Positions 25,143-34,002 of a stretch of DNA of 64,000 nucleotides are shown in pieces. The position numbers and the translations under genes are program-made. Position 1 is the first letter of the stretch. Each line of letters opens with the position of its first letter. This DNA comes from Alphaproteobacteria bacterium (lineage in GTDB: Bacteria > Myxococcota_A > UBA796 > CAJQPC01). The notes under the pieces are model-generated. The model did no database searches. It saw nothing but the letters and a program-made list of their open reading frames with translations, and was not told where the DNA came from. The stretch lies in NCBI GenBank assembly GCA_020632795.1, contig JACKEV010000009.1, positions 657,501 to 721,500 of the forward strand. Direction: 5' to 3'.

Positions 25143-26438
25143 GTGCTGAGCGGCTCCCGGGTCACGGTGCTTGGGGCGATGCGGTCCGGTCGGGCCGCCG
25201 CGGCGCTGGCGCTGCGCCTGGGCGCGGAGGTGTGCGTCACGGACCTGGACCCCGAGGCGGCGCCGGTCGAGGGCGCCCGCTGCGCGATGGGGCATCACCC
25301 CGACGACATGCTCACCGAGGCCGATGTCGTCGTGGTCTCGCCGGGGGTGCCGGCCGCCGCGCCGCCGGTGCGCCGCGCGGTCAAGGCCGGGGTCGAGGTC
25401 GTCGGCGAGCTGGGCTTCGCCCACCGCTTCCTGCCGCCCGAGCTGCCCATCGTGGCCATCACCGGGACCAACGGCAAGAGCACCGTGACCTCCTTCACCG
25501 GGCAGCTCCTCCAGGCGGCGGGCCGACGGGCCTTCGTGGGGGGCAACCTGGGCACCCCGCTGTCCGAGGCGGTCGGCGGCGACTGGGACGTGGCCGTGGT
25601 CGAGGTCTCCTCCTACCAGTTGGAGCTGCCCGGCGCGTTCCGGGCCCGCGCGGCGGTCATCCTCAACCTCACCCCCGACCACCTGGGCCGGCACGGGGAC
25701 ATGCGGGGTTACGCCGCGGCGAAGGCCCGGATCTTCGACCGCATGGGCCCCGACGACCTGACGACGATCCCGGTCGGGGACGCGCTGCTGCGCGAGGCCT
25801 GGGCGGACAAGCCCGGGCGGAAGTGCTGGCTGGGCCAGCAGCCGGGCCTGACCCTGGACGGTGAGCGCGCCCACCTCTTCGACCAGGAGGTGTCCCTCGC
25901 CGGGATGCAGGTGGTGGGCCGGATCCCCCGCTGGAACGCGGCGGTGGCCTGCCTGCTCGCCACGCACGCGGGGGAGGCCGCCGTGCCTGCCCGGGCCCTC
26001 GCTCCGGAGCAGCTCGTCGCGCTGCCTCACCGCATGGAGCCCGTCGCCGAGCAGGACGGCGTGCTCTGGATCAACGACTCCAAGGCCACCAATGTGGACG
26101 CGGCGGTGGCCGGGATCACCAGCCTGGAGCAGCCCGGCGTGGTGCTGCTGGGGGGGCGCGGCAAGGAGGGCAGCGACTACGGTCTGCTGGCCGAGGCCTT
26201 GCGCGGCCGGGCGCGCCGGGTGATCTGCTTCGGCGAGGCCGGACCGGTCATCGCGGACGCCCTGGGGCGCTGCGATCGGGTGGACCGCCTGGAGGACGCC
26301 GTCGCGCTGGCCCGCGCCGTCGCGCAGCCGGGCGACGCGGTGCTGCTCTCGCCGGCCTGCGCCAGCTTTGACGCTTTTGAGAACTTCGAGCACCGCGGGG
26401 ACGCCTTCCGGCGCCTCGCCAACGGGGAGGCGTTGTGA
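25143..26438 (+). CDS. murD: UDP-MurNAc-L-alanine:D-glutamate ligase MurD
   Basis: MurD adds D-Glu to UDP-MurNAc-L-Ala. The 431-residue protein has a Rossmann start (VTVLGAMRSGRAAA, somewhat divergent from the usual GLGxSG), VVVSPGVP, the ATP loop GTNGKST, EVSSYQLE, LNLTPDHLGRHG, NDSKATN and LLSPACASFDAFENFEHRGDAF (parts of the last motif). Start is GTG 25143, four bases after mraY. It overlaps ftsW by the GTGA at 26435-26438. Confidence 0.95.
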   Translation: MLSGSRVTVLGAMRSGRAAAALALRLGAEVCVTDLDPEAAPVEGARCAMGHHPDDMLTEADVVVVSPGVPAAAPPVRRAVKAGVEVVGELGFAHRFLPPELPIVAITGTNGKSTVTSFTGQLLQAAGRRAFVGGNLGTPLSEAVGGDWDVAVVEVSSYQLELPGAFRARAAVILNLTPDHLGRHGDMRGYAAAKARIFDRMGPDDLTTIPVGDALLREAWADKPGRKCWLGQQPGLTLDGERAHLFDQEVSLAGMQVVGRIPRWNAAVACLLATHAGEAAVPARALAPEQLVALPHRMEPVAEQDGVLWINDSKATNVDAAVAGITSLEQPGVVLLGGRGKEGSDYGLLAEALRGRARRVICFGEAGPVIADALGRCDRVDRLEDAVALARAVAQPGDAVLLSPACASFDAFENFEHRGDAFRRLANGEAL

Positions 26439-27580
26439 ACCAGCGACGCTACGATCGTCCACTCATCGGCATCGTCGTGGTGCTGCTGATAATGGGGCTG
26501 GTGATGGTCCAGTCCGCGTCGGGGCCGGTAGCTGCCGACCGGATGGGGGAGCCGCTCCACTACGTCAAGCGGCAGCTCATGGCCCTGCTGCCCGGCCTGG
26601 TGGGCTGCGTCTTCCTGGCCCGCGCGCCCTACGACTGGCTGAAGCGCTACGCCTGGGCGGCCTACGGCGCGGTCATCGTGGGCCTCACGCTGGTCTTCGT
26701 CCCGGGCATCGCCAACCGGGTCAACGGCGCCAGCCGCTGGATCGGCATGGGCAGCGTCAACCTCCAGCCCTCCGAGTTCGCCAAGATCGCCTCGATCCTG
26801 TGCATGTCCCACTTCCTGGGGCAGCACCCCGGGCGGATGAACGACCTCAAGCGGGTGTTCCTGCCCGCGCTGCTCATCCCGGCCCCCCTGATGGCGCTCA
26901 TCCTGGCCGAGCCGGACTTCGGGACCACCGTCATCATCGGCGGCATGGCCTTCCTGACCCTGTATGTGGCCGGGCTGCGCACCCAGTACATCTACGGCCT
27001 GGGCGGGCTGGCCCTGCTCTCCATCATCCCGGCGGTGCAGTTCGCGTCCTACCGGCTCAAGCGGGTGACCAGCTTCCTGGACCCCTGGGCCGACGCGGCC
27101 GGCTCCGGCTACCAGGTCATCCAGTCGATGATCGCGTTCCACTCCGGCGGGCTGCTGGGGCGGGGGCTGGGGGAGTCCCAGGCCAAGCACCTCTTCCTGC
27201 CTGAGCCCTGGACCGACTTCATCGCCTCGGTGGTGGCCGAGGAGCTGGGGCTGTTCGCCATCTTCGGACTCCTGTGCCTCTACGGGGGGCTGGTGTGGCG
27301 CGGCCTCACCATCGCGCGGCGCGCGCCGGACCTGTTCGGCACCCTGCTGGCCACGTCGCTCACCGCGATGCTGGGCCTGCAGGCCTTCTTCAACCTGGGC
27401 GTGGTCATGGGGATCGTCCCCCCCAAGGGCCTGGTGCTGCCGTTCATGTCCTACGGGGCCTCGGCCATCATCGGGCACCTGTTCTGCATCGGGCTGCTGC
27501 TGAACATCTCGGCGAACGCCGGGCACAAGCCAGCCACGCCCCCGATCTACCGGCCGGTCGCCGTGGCGGAGGGCGTGTGA
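26435..27580 (+). CDS. ftsW: Septal peptidoglycan polymerase FtsW (SEDS family)
   Basis: FtsW polymerises lipid II at the septum together with FtsI. The 381-residue protein has about ten membrane segments and the SEDS landmarks NGASRWIGMGSVNLQPSEFAK, PDFGTT, SGGLLGRGLGES, TDFIASVVAEELG and the final PFMSYGASA. GTG 26435 overlaps the murD stop and its own stop overlaps murC. In most clusters murG comes next; here murC follows directly. Confidence 0.96.
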   Translation: MNQRRYDRPLIGIVVVLLIMGLVMVQSASGPVAADRMGEPLHYVKRQLMALLPGLVGCVFLARAPYDWLKRYAWAAYGAVIVGLTLVFVPGIANRVNGASRWIGMGSVNLQPSEFAKIASILCMSHFLGQHPGRMNDLKRVFLPALLIPAPLMALILAEPDFGTTVIIGGMAFLTLYVAGLRTQYIYGLGGLALLSIIPAVQFASYRLKRVTSFLDPWADAAGSGYQVIQSMIAFHSGGLLGRGLGESQAKHLFLPEPWTDFIASVVAEELGLFAIFGLLCLYGGLVWRGLTIARRAPDLFGTLLATSLTAMLGLQAFFNLGVVMGIVPPKGLVLPFMSYGASAIIGHLFCIGLLLNISANAGHKPATPPIYRPVAVAEGV

Positions 27581-28980
27581 TGCTGGTCCCGGGCCGCATG
27601 TTTCGTGGGAAGGTGCAGCGCATCCACTTCGTCGGCATCGGCGGATCGGGCATGTGCGGCATCGCTGAGGTGCTGCTGACCTCCGGCTTCCAGGTGTCCG
27701 GCAGCGACCTGAAGGAGGGCGCCACCGTCGAGCGGCTGCGCGGCATGGGCGCGACGGTCTTCATCGGGCACGACCCGGACAACCTGGGGGCGGCCGACGT
27801 GGTGGTCAAGTCCACCGCCGTGCCGCTCTCCAACCCGGAGATCCGCGCCGCAATCGCCCGCAAGATCCCGGTCATCCGGCGGGCGGAGATGCTCGCCGAG
27901 CTGATGCGCATGAAGCTGGGGCTCGCCGTGGCGGGCACCCACGGCAAGACCACCACCACCTCCATGCTGGCCCAGGTCCTGGCCGCCGCCGACCTCGACC
28001 CCACCATCGTCATCGGCGGGCGCCTGGACGCCATCGGCTCCAACGCCCGGCTGGGGCAGGGGGAGTTCCTGGTCGCGGAGGCCGACGAGTCCGACGGCAG
28101 CTTCATGCTGCTGGCCCCCACCTTCGCGGTCATCACCAACATCGACCCCGAGCACCTGGACCACTACGGCAGCTTCGAGGCCCTCAAGGCCAGCTTCGTG
28201 GACTTCGCCAACAAGGTGCCGTTCTACGGCTTCACCGTGGCCTGCCTCGACCACCCCGTGGTGCAGGACCTGTTGCCCGACATCCGCAAGAGGGTCATCA
28301 CCTACGGCCTCTCCCGCCAGGCCGAGGTCCGCGCCCAGCACATCGAGCACGACGGCGTGCGCACCCGGTTCACCGTGCTCCGGGGTGACGACACGCTGGG
28401 GGAGATCGAGCTGGCCATGCCCGGCGACCACAACGTCAGCAATGCCCTGGCCACGGTGGCCACCGCGCTGGAGCTGGAGATCCCCTTCGCCCGCATCCAG
28501 GAGGCCCTGCACGGCTTCACCGGGGTGAACCGTCGCTTCACCCTGGTGGGAGAGGCCGCCGGGGTCATCGTGGTCGACGACTACGGCCACCACCCCGAGG
28601 AGATCCGCGCCACCCTCAAGGGCGCCCGCGCCGGCTTCCCCGACCGCCGCATCCTGGCGGTCTTCCAGCCCCACCGCTACAGCCGGGTCCGGGACCTGGA
28701 GTCGGACTTCTGCCGGGCCTTCAACCTCGCGGACCATGTCGTGGTCTGCCCGATCTACGCCGCGGGCGAGGACCCCATCGAGGGCGTCACCCACAGCCGG
28801 CTGGCCGAGGGCCTCCGGGCCCACGGGCACCGCTCGGTCCACCGGGTCGAGACCCTGGACGACGCCCTCCACCACCTGGGCGCGGCGGCCCGGGACGGCG
28901 ACCTGGTCATCACCCTCGGGGCGGGCACGGTCAACCGCCTCTGCGCCGAGCTGGTCGCGCACCTCCAGGAGCATGCTTGA
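27580..28980 (+). CDS. murC: UDP-N-acetylmuramate:L-alanine ligase MurC
   Basis: MurC joins L-Ala to UDP-MurNAc. The 466-residue protein has IHFVGIGGSGMCGIAEVL, the ATP loop AGTHGKTTTTSM, EADESDGSF, NIDPEHLDHYG, GVNRRFTLVGE, DDYGHHPEEI and FQPHRYSR. ATG 27580 overlaps the ftsW stop; ATG 27598 (MFRGKVQR) is a possible alternative. The end overlaps the murB-like gene by 4 bp. Confidence 0.96.
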   Translation: MLVPGRMFRGKVQRIHFVGIGGSGMCGIAEVLLTSGFQVSGSDLKEGATVERLRGMGATVFIGHDPDNLGAADVVVKSTAVPLSNPEIRAAIARKIPVIRRAEMLAELMRMKLGLAVAGTHGKTTTTSMLAQVLAAADLDPTIVIGGRLDAIGSNARLGQGEFLVAEADESDGSFMLLAPTFAVITNIDPEHLDHYGSFEALKASFVDFANKVPFYGFTVACLDHPVVQDLLPDIRKRVITYGLSRQAEVRAQHIEHDGVRTRFTVLRGDDTLGEIELAMPGDHNVSNALATVATALELEIPFARIQEALHGFTGVNRRFTLVGEAAGVIVVDDYGHHPEEIRATLKGARAGFPDRRILAVFQPHRYSRVRDLESDFCRAFNLADHVVVCPIYAAGEDPIEGVTHSRLAEGLRAHGHRSVHRVETLDDALHHLGAAARDGDLVITLGAGTVNRLCAELVAHLQEHA

Positions 28981-29831
28981 GCGCAGACGCGCTGCGCGCG
29001 GCGTTGAGCGGCGTGGAGGGGCTGACCCTGCGCCCCGCCGAGCCCTTCACCCGGCACACCGAGCTGCGGGTCGGCGGTCCGGCGGAGCTGTTCGCGGTCG
29101 CCGAGACCGAGGACGCCGTGCTGGCCGCCGCCCAGGCCGCCAAGGAGCACGGCGTCAAGCTGCACGGCCTGGAGGGGCTCCAGCTCGTGGTCAAGGGGGC
29201 CGGCGCGCCGGGCCTGTGGCTGCGCCCGGGGGCCTGCGCCGAGGGCATCGCCGATGACGGGGCCGAGGTGCGCGTCGGCGCCCGCCACCCCGCCGCCGCG
29301 CTGGCGAGCTGGGCCGTCCGCCACGAGATCACCGGGTTCGAGCCTCTGGGCGGCCGCGCCGGCACCGTGGCCGAGGCCCTGCGCGCGGGCGCGCTCAAGG
29401 AGGCCCCGGTCCAGGTGCGCGCCCTGCGCGGCGCCCGCCTCGCGGACCTCGACCCCGACAAGCTGCGGGAGCATCACCTGCTGCTCTCGGTCACCTTCGC
29501 GCGCCGGGGCGGCCGGCTTCGCCAGGTCCGGGGCGCGACGGAGAAGGCCGCCGACAAGCGGCGCGGCACCGGGCCCGGGCTGCCCGGCCAGCTGATGAAG
29601 GACCCCGGCCACGGCGACACCGCCGCGGAGCTGATGGCGGACGCCGGCCTCTGCGGCGTGCGCCTGCGCGCCGCCCGGCTGGGGGTGAAGGAGCCCAACG
29701 CGGTCATCAACCTGGGCGGGGCGAAGCCCGCCGACATCAAGCTGCTGGCGACCCTGGCCCGCGACCGGGTCAAGCAGCTCCTGGGCGTAGAGCTTGAGCT
29801 CGCGATCCACCCCGTCGGGCGGGCGCGATAG
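28977..29831 (+). CDS. MurB-like protein with catalytic and FAD-loop residues lost
   Basis: Position and sequence outline identify it as a homologue of UDP-N-acetylenolpyruvoylglucosamine reductase: HTELRVGGPAELF near the start, then AGTVAEALRAGA where MurB has GTVGGAxxxNAGA, and ADAGLCGVRLRAARLGVKEPNAVINLGGA close to the usual AGLKGxxxGxAxVSxxHxNFIVNxG. The GGGSNLL flavin loop is absent (LEGLQLVVKG). The serine of GSxFKNP is Gln205 (GQLMKDP), the YRxSxF arginine segment is missing, and the glutamate of LExE is Ala276 (LELAI). It is probably not a working reductase. It might be a scaffold, or a decayed copy with an active MurB elsewhere. Start is TTG 28977, overlapping the murC stop. Confidence 0.8.
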   Translation: MSADALRAALSGVEGLTLRPAEPFTRHTELRVGGPAELFAVAETEDAVLAAAQAAKEHGVKLHGLEGLQLVVKGAGAPGLWLRPGACAEGIADDGAEVRVGARHPAAALASWAVRHEITGFEPLGGRAGTVAEALRAGALKEAPVQVRALRGARLADLDPDKLREHHLLLSVTFARRGGRLRQVRGATEKAADKRRGTGPGLPGQLMKDPGHGDTAAELMADAGLCGVRLRAARLGVKEPNAVINLGGAKPADIKLLATLARDRVKQLLGVELELAIHPVGRAR

Positions 29832-29842
29832 CGGAGGTGCGT

Positions 29843-30793
29843 GTGGCTGAAGCAGGAATCATCGACAAGAGCGCGACCGTCGCCGTCCTCATGGGCGGCA
29901 TGTCGACCGAGCGGGAGGTCTCCCTGAAGTCCGGCGCGGCCGTGCTGGGCGCCCTGCGGGAGCGGGGCTGGAACGCGCATGGGGTCGACGTCGGGCCGGA
30001 TCTGCCCCAGCAGCTCATCGCGCTGGGCGCGGACGTGGCCTGGATCGCCCTGCACGGCCAGTTCGGCGAGGACGGCTGCGTCCAGGGCCTGCTGGAGGTG
30101 ATGCGCATCCCCTACACCGGCTCCGGCGTGCGGGGCTCGGCGGTGGCGATGGACAAGATCACCACCAAGCGCCTGCTGGCTGACGCGGGCATCCCCATGC
30201 CCGCCGACTCGGTGTGGCGCGCCGGAGAGCCCATCCCCGAGGACCTCCCCATGCCCGTGGTGGCGAAGTTCCCGGAGGGAGGCTCCACGCTGGGCCTGGA
30301 GATTGTCCGTGATCCCGAGGATCTGGAGCGCGCCCTGGTCGATCTGTCCGCCCTCGGCGGCGAGGTCCTGCTGGAGCAGTTCGTCGCCGGAGACGAGATC
30401 ACGGTGGCCGTGCTGGAGGGGCGCGCGCTGCCGGTGGTCAGCATCGTGCCGGACTCGGGCTTCTTCGACTTCGAGGCCAAGTACACCAAGGGCCGCACCC
30501 GCTACATCGTGCCCGCGCCCATCGACCCCCTCGTCGCCGAGGCCGCGCAGCGCTACGCGGTGACCGCCTACGAGCGCCTGGACCTGGGCGGCGTGGCCCG
30601 CGCCGACTTCATCGTGGACGCCGACGGCGTGCCCTGGTTCCTGGAGATCAACACCATCCCGGGCATGACCGCGACCTCGCTCTCCCCGATGGCGGCCGGG
30701 GCCGTGGGGATCGACTTCGGCGCCCTGGTGGAGGAGATCCTGTGTGCCGCACGCTTGCGGATTGAGCGTAGAGATCATAGGGAAAAAAGCTGA
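29843..30793 (+). CDS. ddl: D-alanine:D-alanine ligase
   Basis: Ddl makes the D-Ala-D-Ala dipeptide used by MurF. The 316-residue ATP-grasp protein has VLMGGMSTEREVSLKSG, HGQFGEDGCVQGLLE, the PVVAKFPEGGSTLGL lysine region, EQFVAGDEITVAVL, and RADFIVDADGVPWFLEINTIPGMT with the metal ligands. GTG 29843 is preferred because GGAGG at 29833-29837 sits at a good distance; GTG 29837 is in the same frame. The gene belongs to the B branch found in dcw clusters. Confidence 0.95.
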   Translation: MAEAGIIDKSATVAVLMGGMSTEREVSLKSGAAVLGALRERGWNAHGVDVGPDLPQQLIALGADVAWIALHGQFGEDGCVQGLLEVMRIPYTGSGVRGSAVAMDKITTKRLLADAGIPMPADSVWRAGEPIPEDLPMPVVAKFPEGGSTLGLEIVRDPEDLERALVDLSALGGEVLLEQFVAGDEITVAVLEGRALPVVSIVPDSGFFDFEAKYTKGRTRYIVPAPIDPLVAEAAQRYAVTAYERLDLGGVARADFIVDADGVPWFLEINTIPGMTATSLSPMAAGAVGIDFGALVEEILCAARLRIERRDHREKS

Positions 30794-30827
30794 TCCTGGG
30801 ACGCCGCGAAAATCTTGAACTATTTAC

Positions 30828-30857
30828 TTGTCAAGAGCGGCGAAACCTTGGTACAAG
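30828..30857 (+). promoter_or_regulatory. Candidate internal promoter for ftsQ-ftsZ
   Basis: TTGTCA (30828-30833) and TACAAG (30852-30857), 18 bp apart, lie in an unusually AT-rich 125-bp gap between ddl and ftsQ. A short inverted repeat (TCTTGA 30814-30819 with TCAAGA 30831-30836) overlaps the -35 element and could be an operator. Confidence 0.45.
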
Positions 30858-30921
30858 AACCCTGTCGCAGTAGCAGATGCTGAAGTTGAACCCCCGCAGC
30901 AGACCCCGCAGCAGGTAGACG

Positions 30922-31692
30922 ATGCTCCTCCGCAACGCGAAGCAGCGGCTCGCCAGGCTCCCCTGGTTGCGTCGCGTCGCGAACCTCACCCGGGCCGGCG
31001 TGATCACCGCCGCGCTCAGCGGCGTGGTGGTGTACGGGATCTCCCGGTACCACGACATCGCGCGGGTGAACACGGTGGAGGTCGTCGGCAATGAGCGGGC
31101 GACCGAGCTGGCCGTGCGGCACCTCGCCGACGTCCGGCTCGGCGCCCCGCTGTTGCTGCTGGATCTGGAGCAGATCGTAGACGACGTCGTGCGACACCCC
31201 TGGGTGGCCGAGGCCACCGTCAGCCGGCACTTCCCCGGCACCCTGCGCGTCGAGGTGCGCGAGCACCACGACGTGATGCTGCTCGCCCATGACGGCGGCC
31301 TCTACCGGGTCAACGACCAGGGCGAGGTCTTCATCCGCGCGCGCTCCTCCGACCTTGACCGACCCATCCTCACCGGGCTCTCCGATGAGCTGGTCGATCA
31401 CCACGGCCCTGTCGCCCGACGGGTCGTCTCCAGCGCCCTCGCCACGCTCCACAGCGTGGACGGGTGCGACGCCCTCTCCGCAGAGGACCTCTCCGAGGTC
31501 CACTTCGACCCCTCCCTCGGCTTCACGCTGCGCCTCCGCAACGGCGGCGCGGTGCACCTCGGCTTCCAGGATCCTGCCGACCAGCTTCGGCGCCTGGACG
31601 CGATGGTGGCCTCCGGTCTCGATCTCTCCCGGCCTGTGCGGGTGGACCTGGACCTCGATGGCCTCGCGGTCGCGACCCCCATCTCCAGCTGA
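30922..31692 (+). CDS. ftsQ: Cell-division protein FtsQ
   Basis: A bitopic protein of 256 residues with a basic cytoplasmic start, one membrane segment (about 24-42), a POTRA domain (VNTVEVVGNERATELAVRHL...HPWVAEATVSRHFPGTLRVEVREH) and a beta-rich FtsQ domain. It bridges FtsL/FtsB to the rest of the divisome in the periplasm. ATG 30922 gives the normal topology. ftsZ follows about 100 bp later; ftsA, which usually stands between, is absent. Confidence 0.9.
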   Translation: MLLRNAKQRLARLPWLRRVANLTRAGVITAALSGVVVYGISRYHDIARVNTVEVVGNERATELAVRHLADVRLGAPLLLLDLEQIVDDVVRHPWVAEATVSRHFPGTLRVEVREHHDVMLLAHDGGLYRVNDQGEVFIRARSSDLDRPILTGLSDELVDHHGPVARRVVSSALATLHSVDGCDALSAEDLSEVHFDPSLGFTLRLRNGGAVHLGFQDPADQLRRLDAMVASGLDLSRPVRVDLDLDGLAVATPISS

Positions 31693-31761
31693 GCCTCCTC
31701 GCTCGGCCCCCTCCTCGCTCTCTCCCTCCTTCTCCTCTTCCAAGCATCCTCACTGTCTCCC
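31693..31761 (+). promoter_or_regulatory. C/T-rich, G-poor tract upstream of ftsZ
   Basis: The first 70 bases after ftsQ are almost entirely C and T with few G. Such tracts are the typical binding sites of Rho. Placed just before ftsZ, it may allow Rho-dependent attenuation between ftsQ and ftsZ. A similar tract lies before murE (21182-21246). Confidence 0.3.
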
Positions 31762-31794
31762 CGGAGCTTCTGCCGGGCCCTCCTGGAGCGCACC

Positions 31795-32919
31795 ATGGCT
31801 ATCGAGCTGATCGAATCCGAACTCTGCGGCGCCAAGATCAAGGTGATCGGCGTCGGCGGCGGCGGAAACAACGCCGTGAACACCATGATCGGCGGCGGCC
31901 TCACCGGCGTCGAGTTCATCGCCGTCAACACCGACGCCCAGGACCTCAAGCGCTCGCTGGCGTCCCGGCGCTTCCAGCTCGGCGCGCAGCTCACCAAGGG
32001 CCTGGGCGCGGGCGCGAACCCCGAGGTCGGCCGCGAGTCCGCCCTGGAGGACAAGGAGCGCCTGGCCGAGCTGGTCGTGGGCGCGGACATGGTCTTCGTG
32101 ACCGCCGGCATGGGCGGCGGCACCGGCACCGGCGCGGCCCCGGTCATCGCCCAGCTCGCCAAGGAGATGGGCGCCCTCACCGTCGGCGTGGTCACCCGGC
32201 CGTTCTGGTTCGAGGGCAAGAAGCGCCGCCGTCAGGCCGAGGAGGGCATCGAGTCCCTCAAGGGCGTGGTCGACACCCTCATCACCATCCCCAACCAGCG
32301 CCTCATCTCCATGGCCAACGAGCGCACCACCATGAAGGAGGCCTTCAACATGGCCGACCAGGTGCTGCTCCAGGCCATCAAGGGCGTGTCCGACCTCATC
32401 AACTTCGAGGGCATCGTCAACGTCGACTTCGCCGACGTGCGCACCACGATGGCCAACAAGGGCGTCGCCCTGATGGGCGTGGGCACCGCGTCCGGCGAGC
32501 ACAAGACCGTCGACGCCGCCCAGCGCGCCATCTCCAGCCCCCTCCTCGACGACGTCTCCATCTCCGGGGCCACCTCGGTGCTGATGAACATCACCGGCAA
32601 CTCCGAGCTGACCATGTACGAGATCAACGAGGCCAGCTCGCTGATCCAGGAGGAGGCCCACGAGGACGTCAACCTCATCTGGGGTTGGGTCATCGACGAG
32701 TCGATGGAGGACGAGGCCCGGGTCACCGTCATCGCCACCGGCTTCGAGGAGGCCCGCCAGGCGGTGGTCCCCAGCGCCGAGCGCCGCGTCGCGGTCCAGC
32801 TCGCTGGCGGCGGCGGTCGCCGCAACGCCGGCCGCGTCCACGGCCGCGAGATGGCCAGCGGCTTCGACATCGCCCACGACGACTACGACATCCCCACCTT
32901 CTACCGGAACGCCGACTAG
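31795..32919 (+). CDS. ftsZ: Cell-division GTPase FtsZ
   Basis: FtsZ polymerises into the Z ring. The 374-residue protein has VIGVGGGGNNAVN near 17-29, the tubulin signature GGGTGTG at 107-113, the T7-loop region with NVDFADVRTTM and a short, Gly/Arg-rich linker. It ends with YDIPTFYRNAD, the conserved C-terminal peptide used to bind FtsA and other tethers. The linker is short, about 40 residues. GGAG at about 31784-31787 serves ATG 31795. The last gene of the cluster, followed by a strong terminator. Confidence 0.97.
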   Translation: MAIELIESELCGAKIKVIGVGGGGNNAVNTMIGGGLTGVEFIAVNTDAQDLKRSLASRRFQLGAQLTKGLGAGANPEVGRESALEDKERLAELVVGADMVFVTAGMGGGTGTGAAPVIAQLAKEMGALTVGVVTRPFWFEGKKRRRQAEEGIESLKGVVDTLITIPNQRLISMANERTTMKEAFNMADQVLLQAIKGVSDLINFEGIVNVDFADVRTTMANKGVALMGVGTASGEHKTVDAAQRAISSPLLDDVSISGATSVLMNITGNSELTMYEINEASSLIQEEAHEDVNLIWGWVIDESMEDEARVTVIATGFEEARQAVVPSAERRVAVQLAGGGGRRNAGRVHGREMASGFDIAHDDYDIPTFYRNAD

Positions 32920-32959
32920 AAGGGACCCTTCACCGGCCGGAGGCTGGTGCTCTCAGGAC

Positions 32960-32999
32960 GCGGCCCGGCTCCCTCGGATGAGGGGGCCGGGTCGCCTTC
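32960..32999 (+). terminator. Terminator of the dcw cluster
   Basis: A long GC-rich hairpin (about 32960-32974 with 32979-32994, one or two mismatches, 4-nt loop) is followed by CTTCTTC. It lies between ftsZ and the convergent TPR gene. Confidence 0.75.
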
Positions 33000-33000
33000 T

Positions 33001-33987
33001 TCAGGGCAGCGGGATCGCGTCGCGGGCTTCGGTGAGCTGGGCCGTGTAGCGGTTCTCCACCCCGAAGCGCCCGGCCACCACCAGCCCCTGGTCGTAGGCC
33101 TCCCAGGCCTTGCGCAGCAGCACCGTGGAGCGGCGCTCCAGCTCCTGGCGGTACACGGCGGTCTGGTCGGCGTCGAGGCCACGGGGCGCGGGGGCGCCGG
33201 CCACCGCGTCGTGCAGCTCCATGTAGGCGTCGCCCAGGGACAACAGCCCCGCCATGATCCACTCGGGCTCCTCCTGCGCGATGATCTTGACGAGGTGGGC
33301 CTCGGCCTCGGCCATCAGGTCGGCGCGGTCCTCCAGGTTGTGGACCTGCTTGCGCTCGCTGCCCTCCAGAGGCCGATCGGCGGCCTGGGCGAGGGCGTGG
33401 TCCATCAGGGCGTAGCGCCCCTTGGCGGCCATCCAGGTGATCTCGCGGCTGTCCTCGACCGCCAGCAGGGAGGTCTCGATGAGCCGGAGCCCCTGGCGGG
33501 TGCGGCCGGCCCGCAGCGCCGCGATCCCCATCGCCAGGTCGAGGGTGTAGCGGTCGTGCCGGTCGAAGCCCTGCTCCTGGGGGATGGCCTTGTACTGGCG
33601 CAGGGCCTCGTCGTAGCGGCCCAGCTCCTCCAGGCAGAGCGCGCGGCGGAAGCCGGCGTCGCGCAGGGGCAGCTCGGGGTGCTCGGCCAGGATCAGGTCG
33701 TAGATGGACAGCGCCGTCTCGAAGTCCTCGTTCATCTCGTAGGCGATGCCGAGCTGGTAGAGGACCTCGGGGGAGCGGTCGCCCGACTCATGCAGCCAGG
33801 CCAGGCGGTGGACGGCGCCCTCGACGTCACCGGCCCGGCGGCGCTCGACGGCCTCCTGGAAGACGGCCTCAGGGTCCTGCCCCTCGAAGACCTGACCCAG
33901 CGCAGGAGGCGGGAGGTGCGCACCCGGATCGTAGAGGGGCGCGCGGTGGGCGGACAGGCAGGCCAGCAGGAGGAGGAGCGTGCTCAT
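33001..33987 (-). CDS. TPR-repeat lipoprotein or exported protein
   Basis: From ATG 33987 the 328-residue protein starts MSTLLLLLACLSA, a short export signal with a possible lipobox cysteine at position 9. Several TPR-like helical pairs follow (AVERRRAGDVEGAVHRLAWLHESG; VLYQLGIAYEMNEDFETALSIYDLILAEHP; ALCLEELGRYDEALRQYKAIP, outlined in parts). It probably acts as a protein-binding scaffold in the periplasm or at the outer membrane. The frame can be read from a TTG at 34002. No close family is recognised. Confidence 0.75.
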   Translation of the reverse strand: MSTLLLLLACLSAHRAPLYDPGAHLPPPALGQVFEGQDPEAVFQEAVERRRAGDVEGAVHRLAWLHESGDRSPEVLYQLGIAYEMNEDFETALSIYDLILAEHPELPLRDAGFRRALCLEELGRYDEALRQYKAIPQEQGFDRHDRYTLDLAMGIAALRAGRTRQGLRLIETSLLAVEDSREITWMAAKGRYALMDHALAQAADRPLEGSERKQVHNLEDRADLMAEAEAHLVKIIAQEEPEWIMAGLLSLGDAYMELHDAVAGAPAPRGLDADQTAVYRQELERRSTVLLRKAWEAYDQGLVVAGRFGVENRYTAQLTEARDAIPLP

Positions 33988-34002
33988 GGCCCGATCGGAC
34001 AA

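Noticed and set aside
30828..31094. 88-codon frame overlapping the ftsQ start
   Set aside because: It reads ftsQ in another frame and has no motif; ftsQ is clear.
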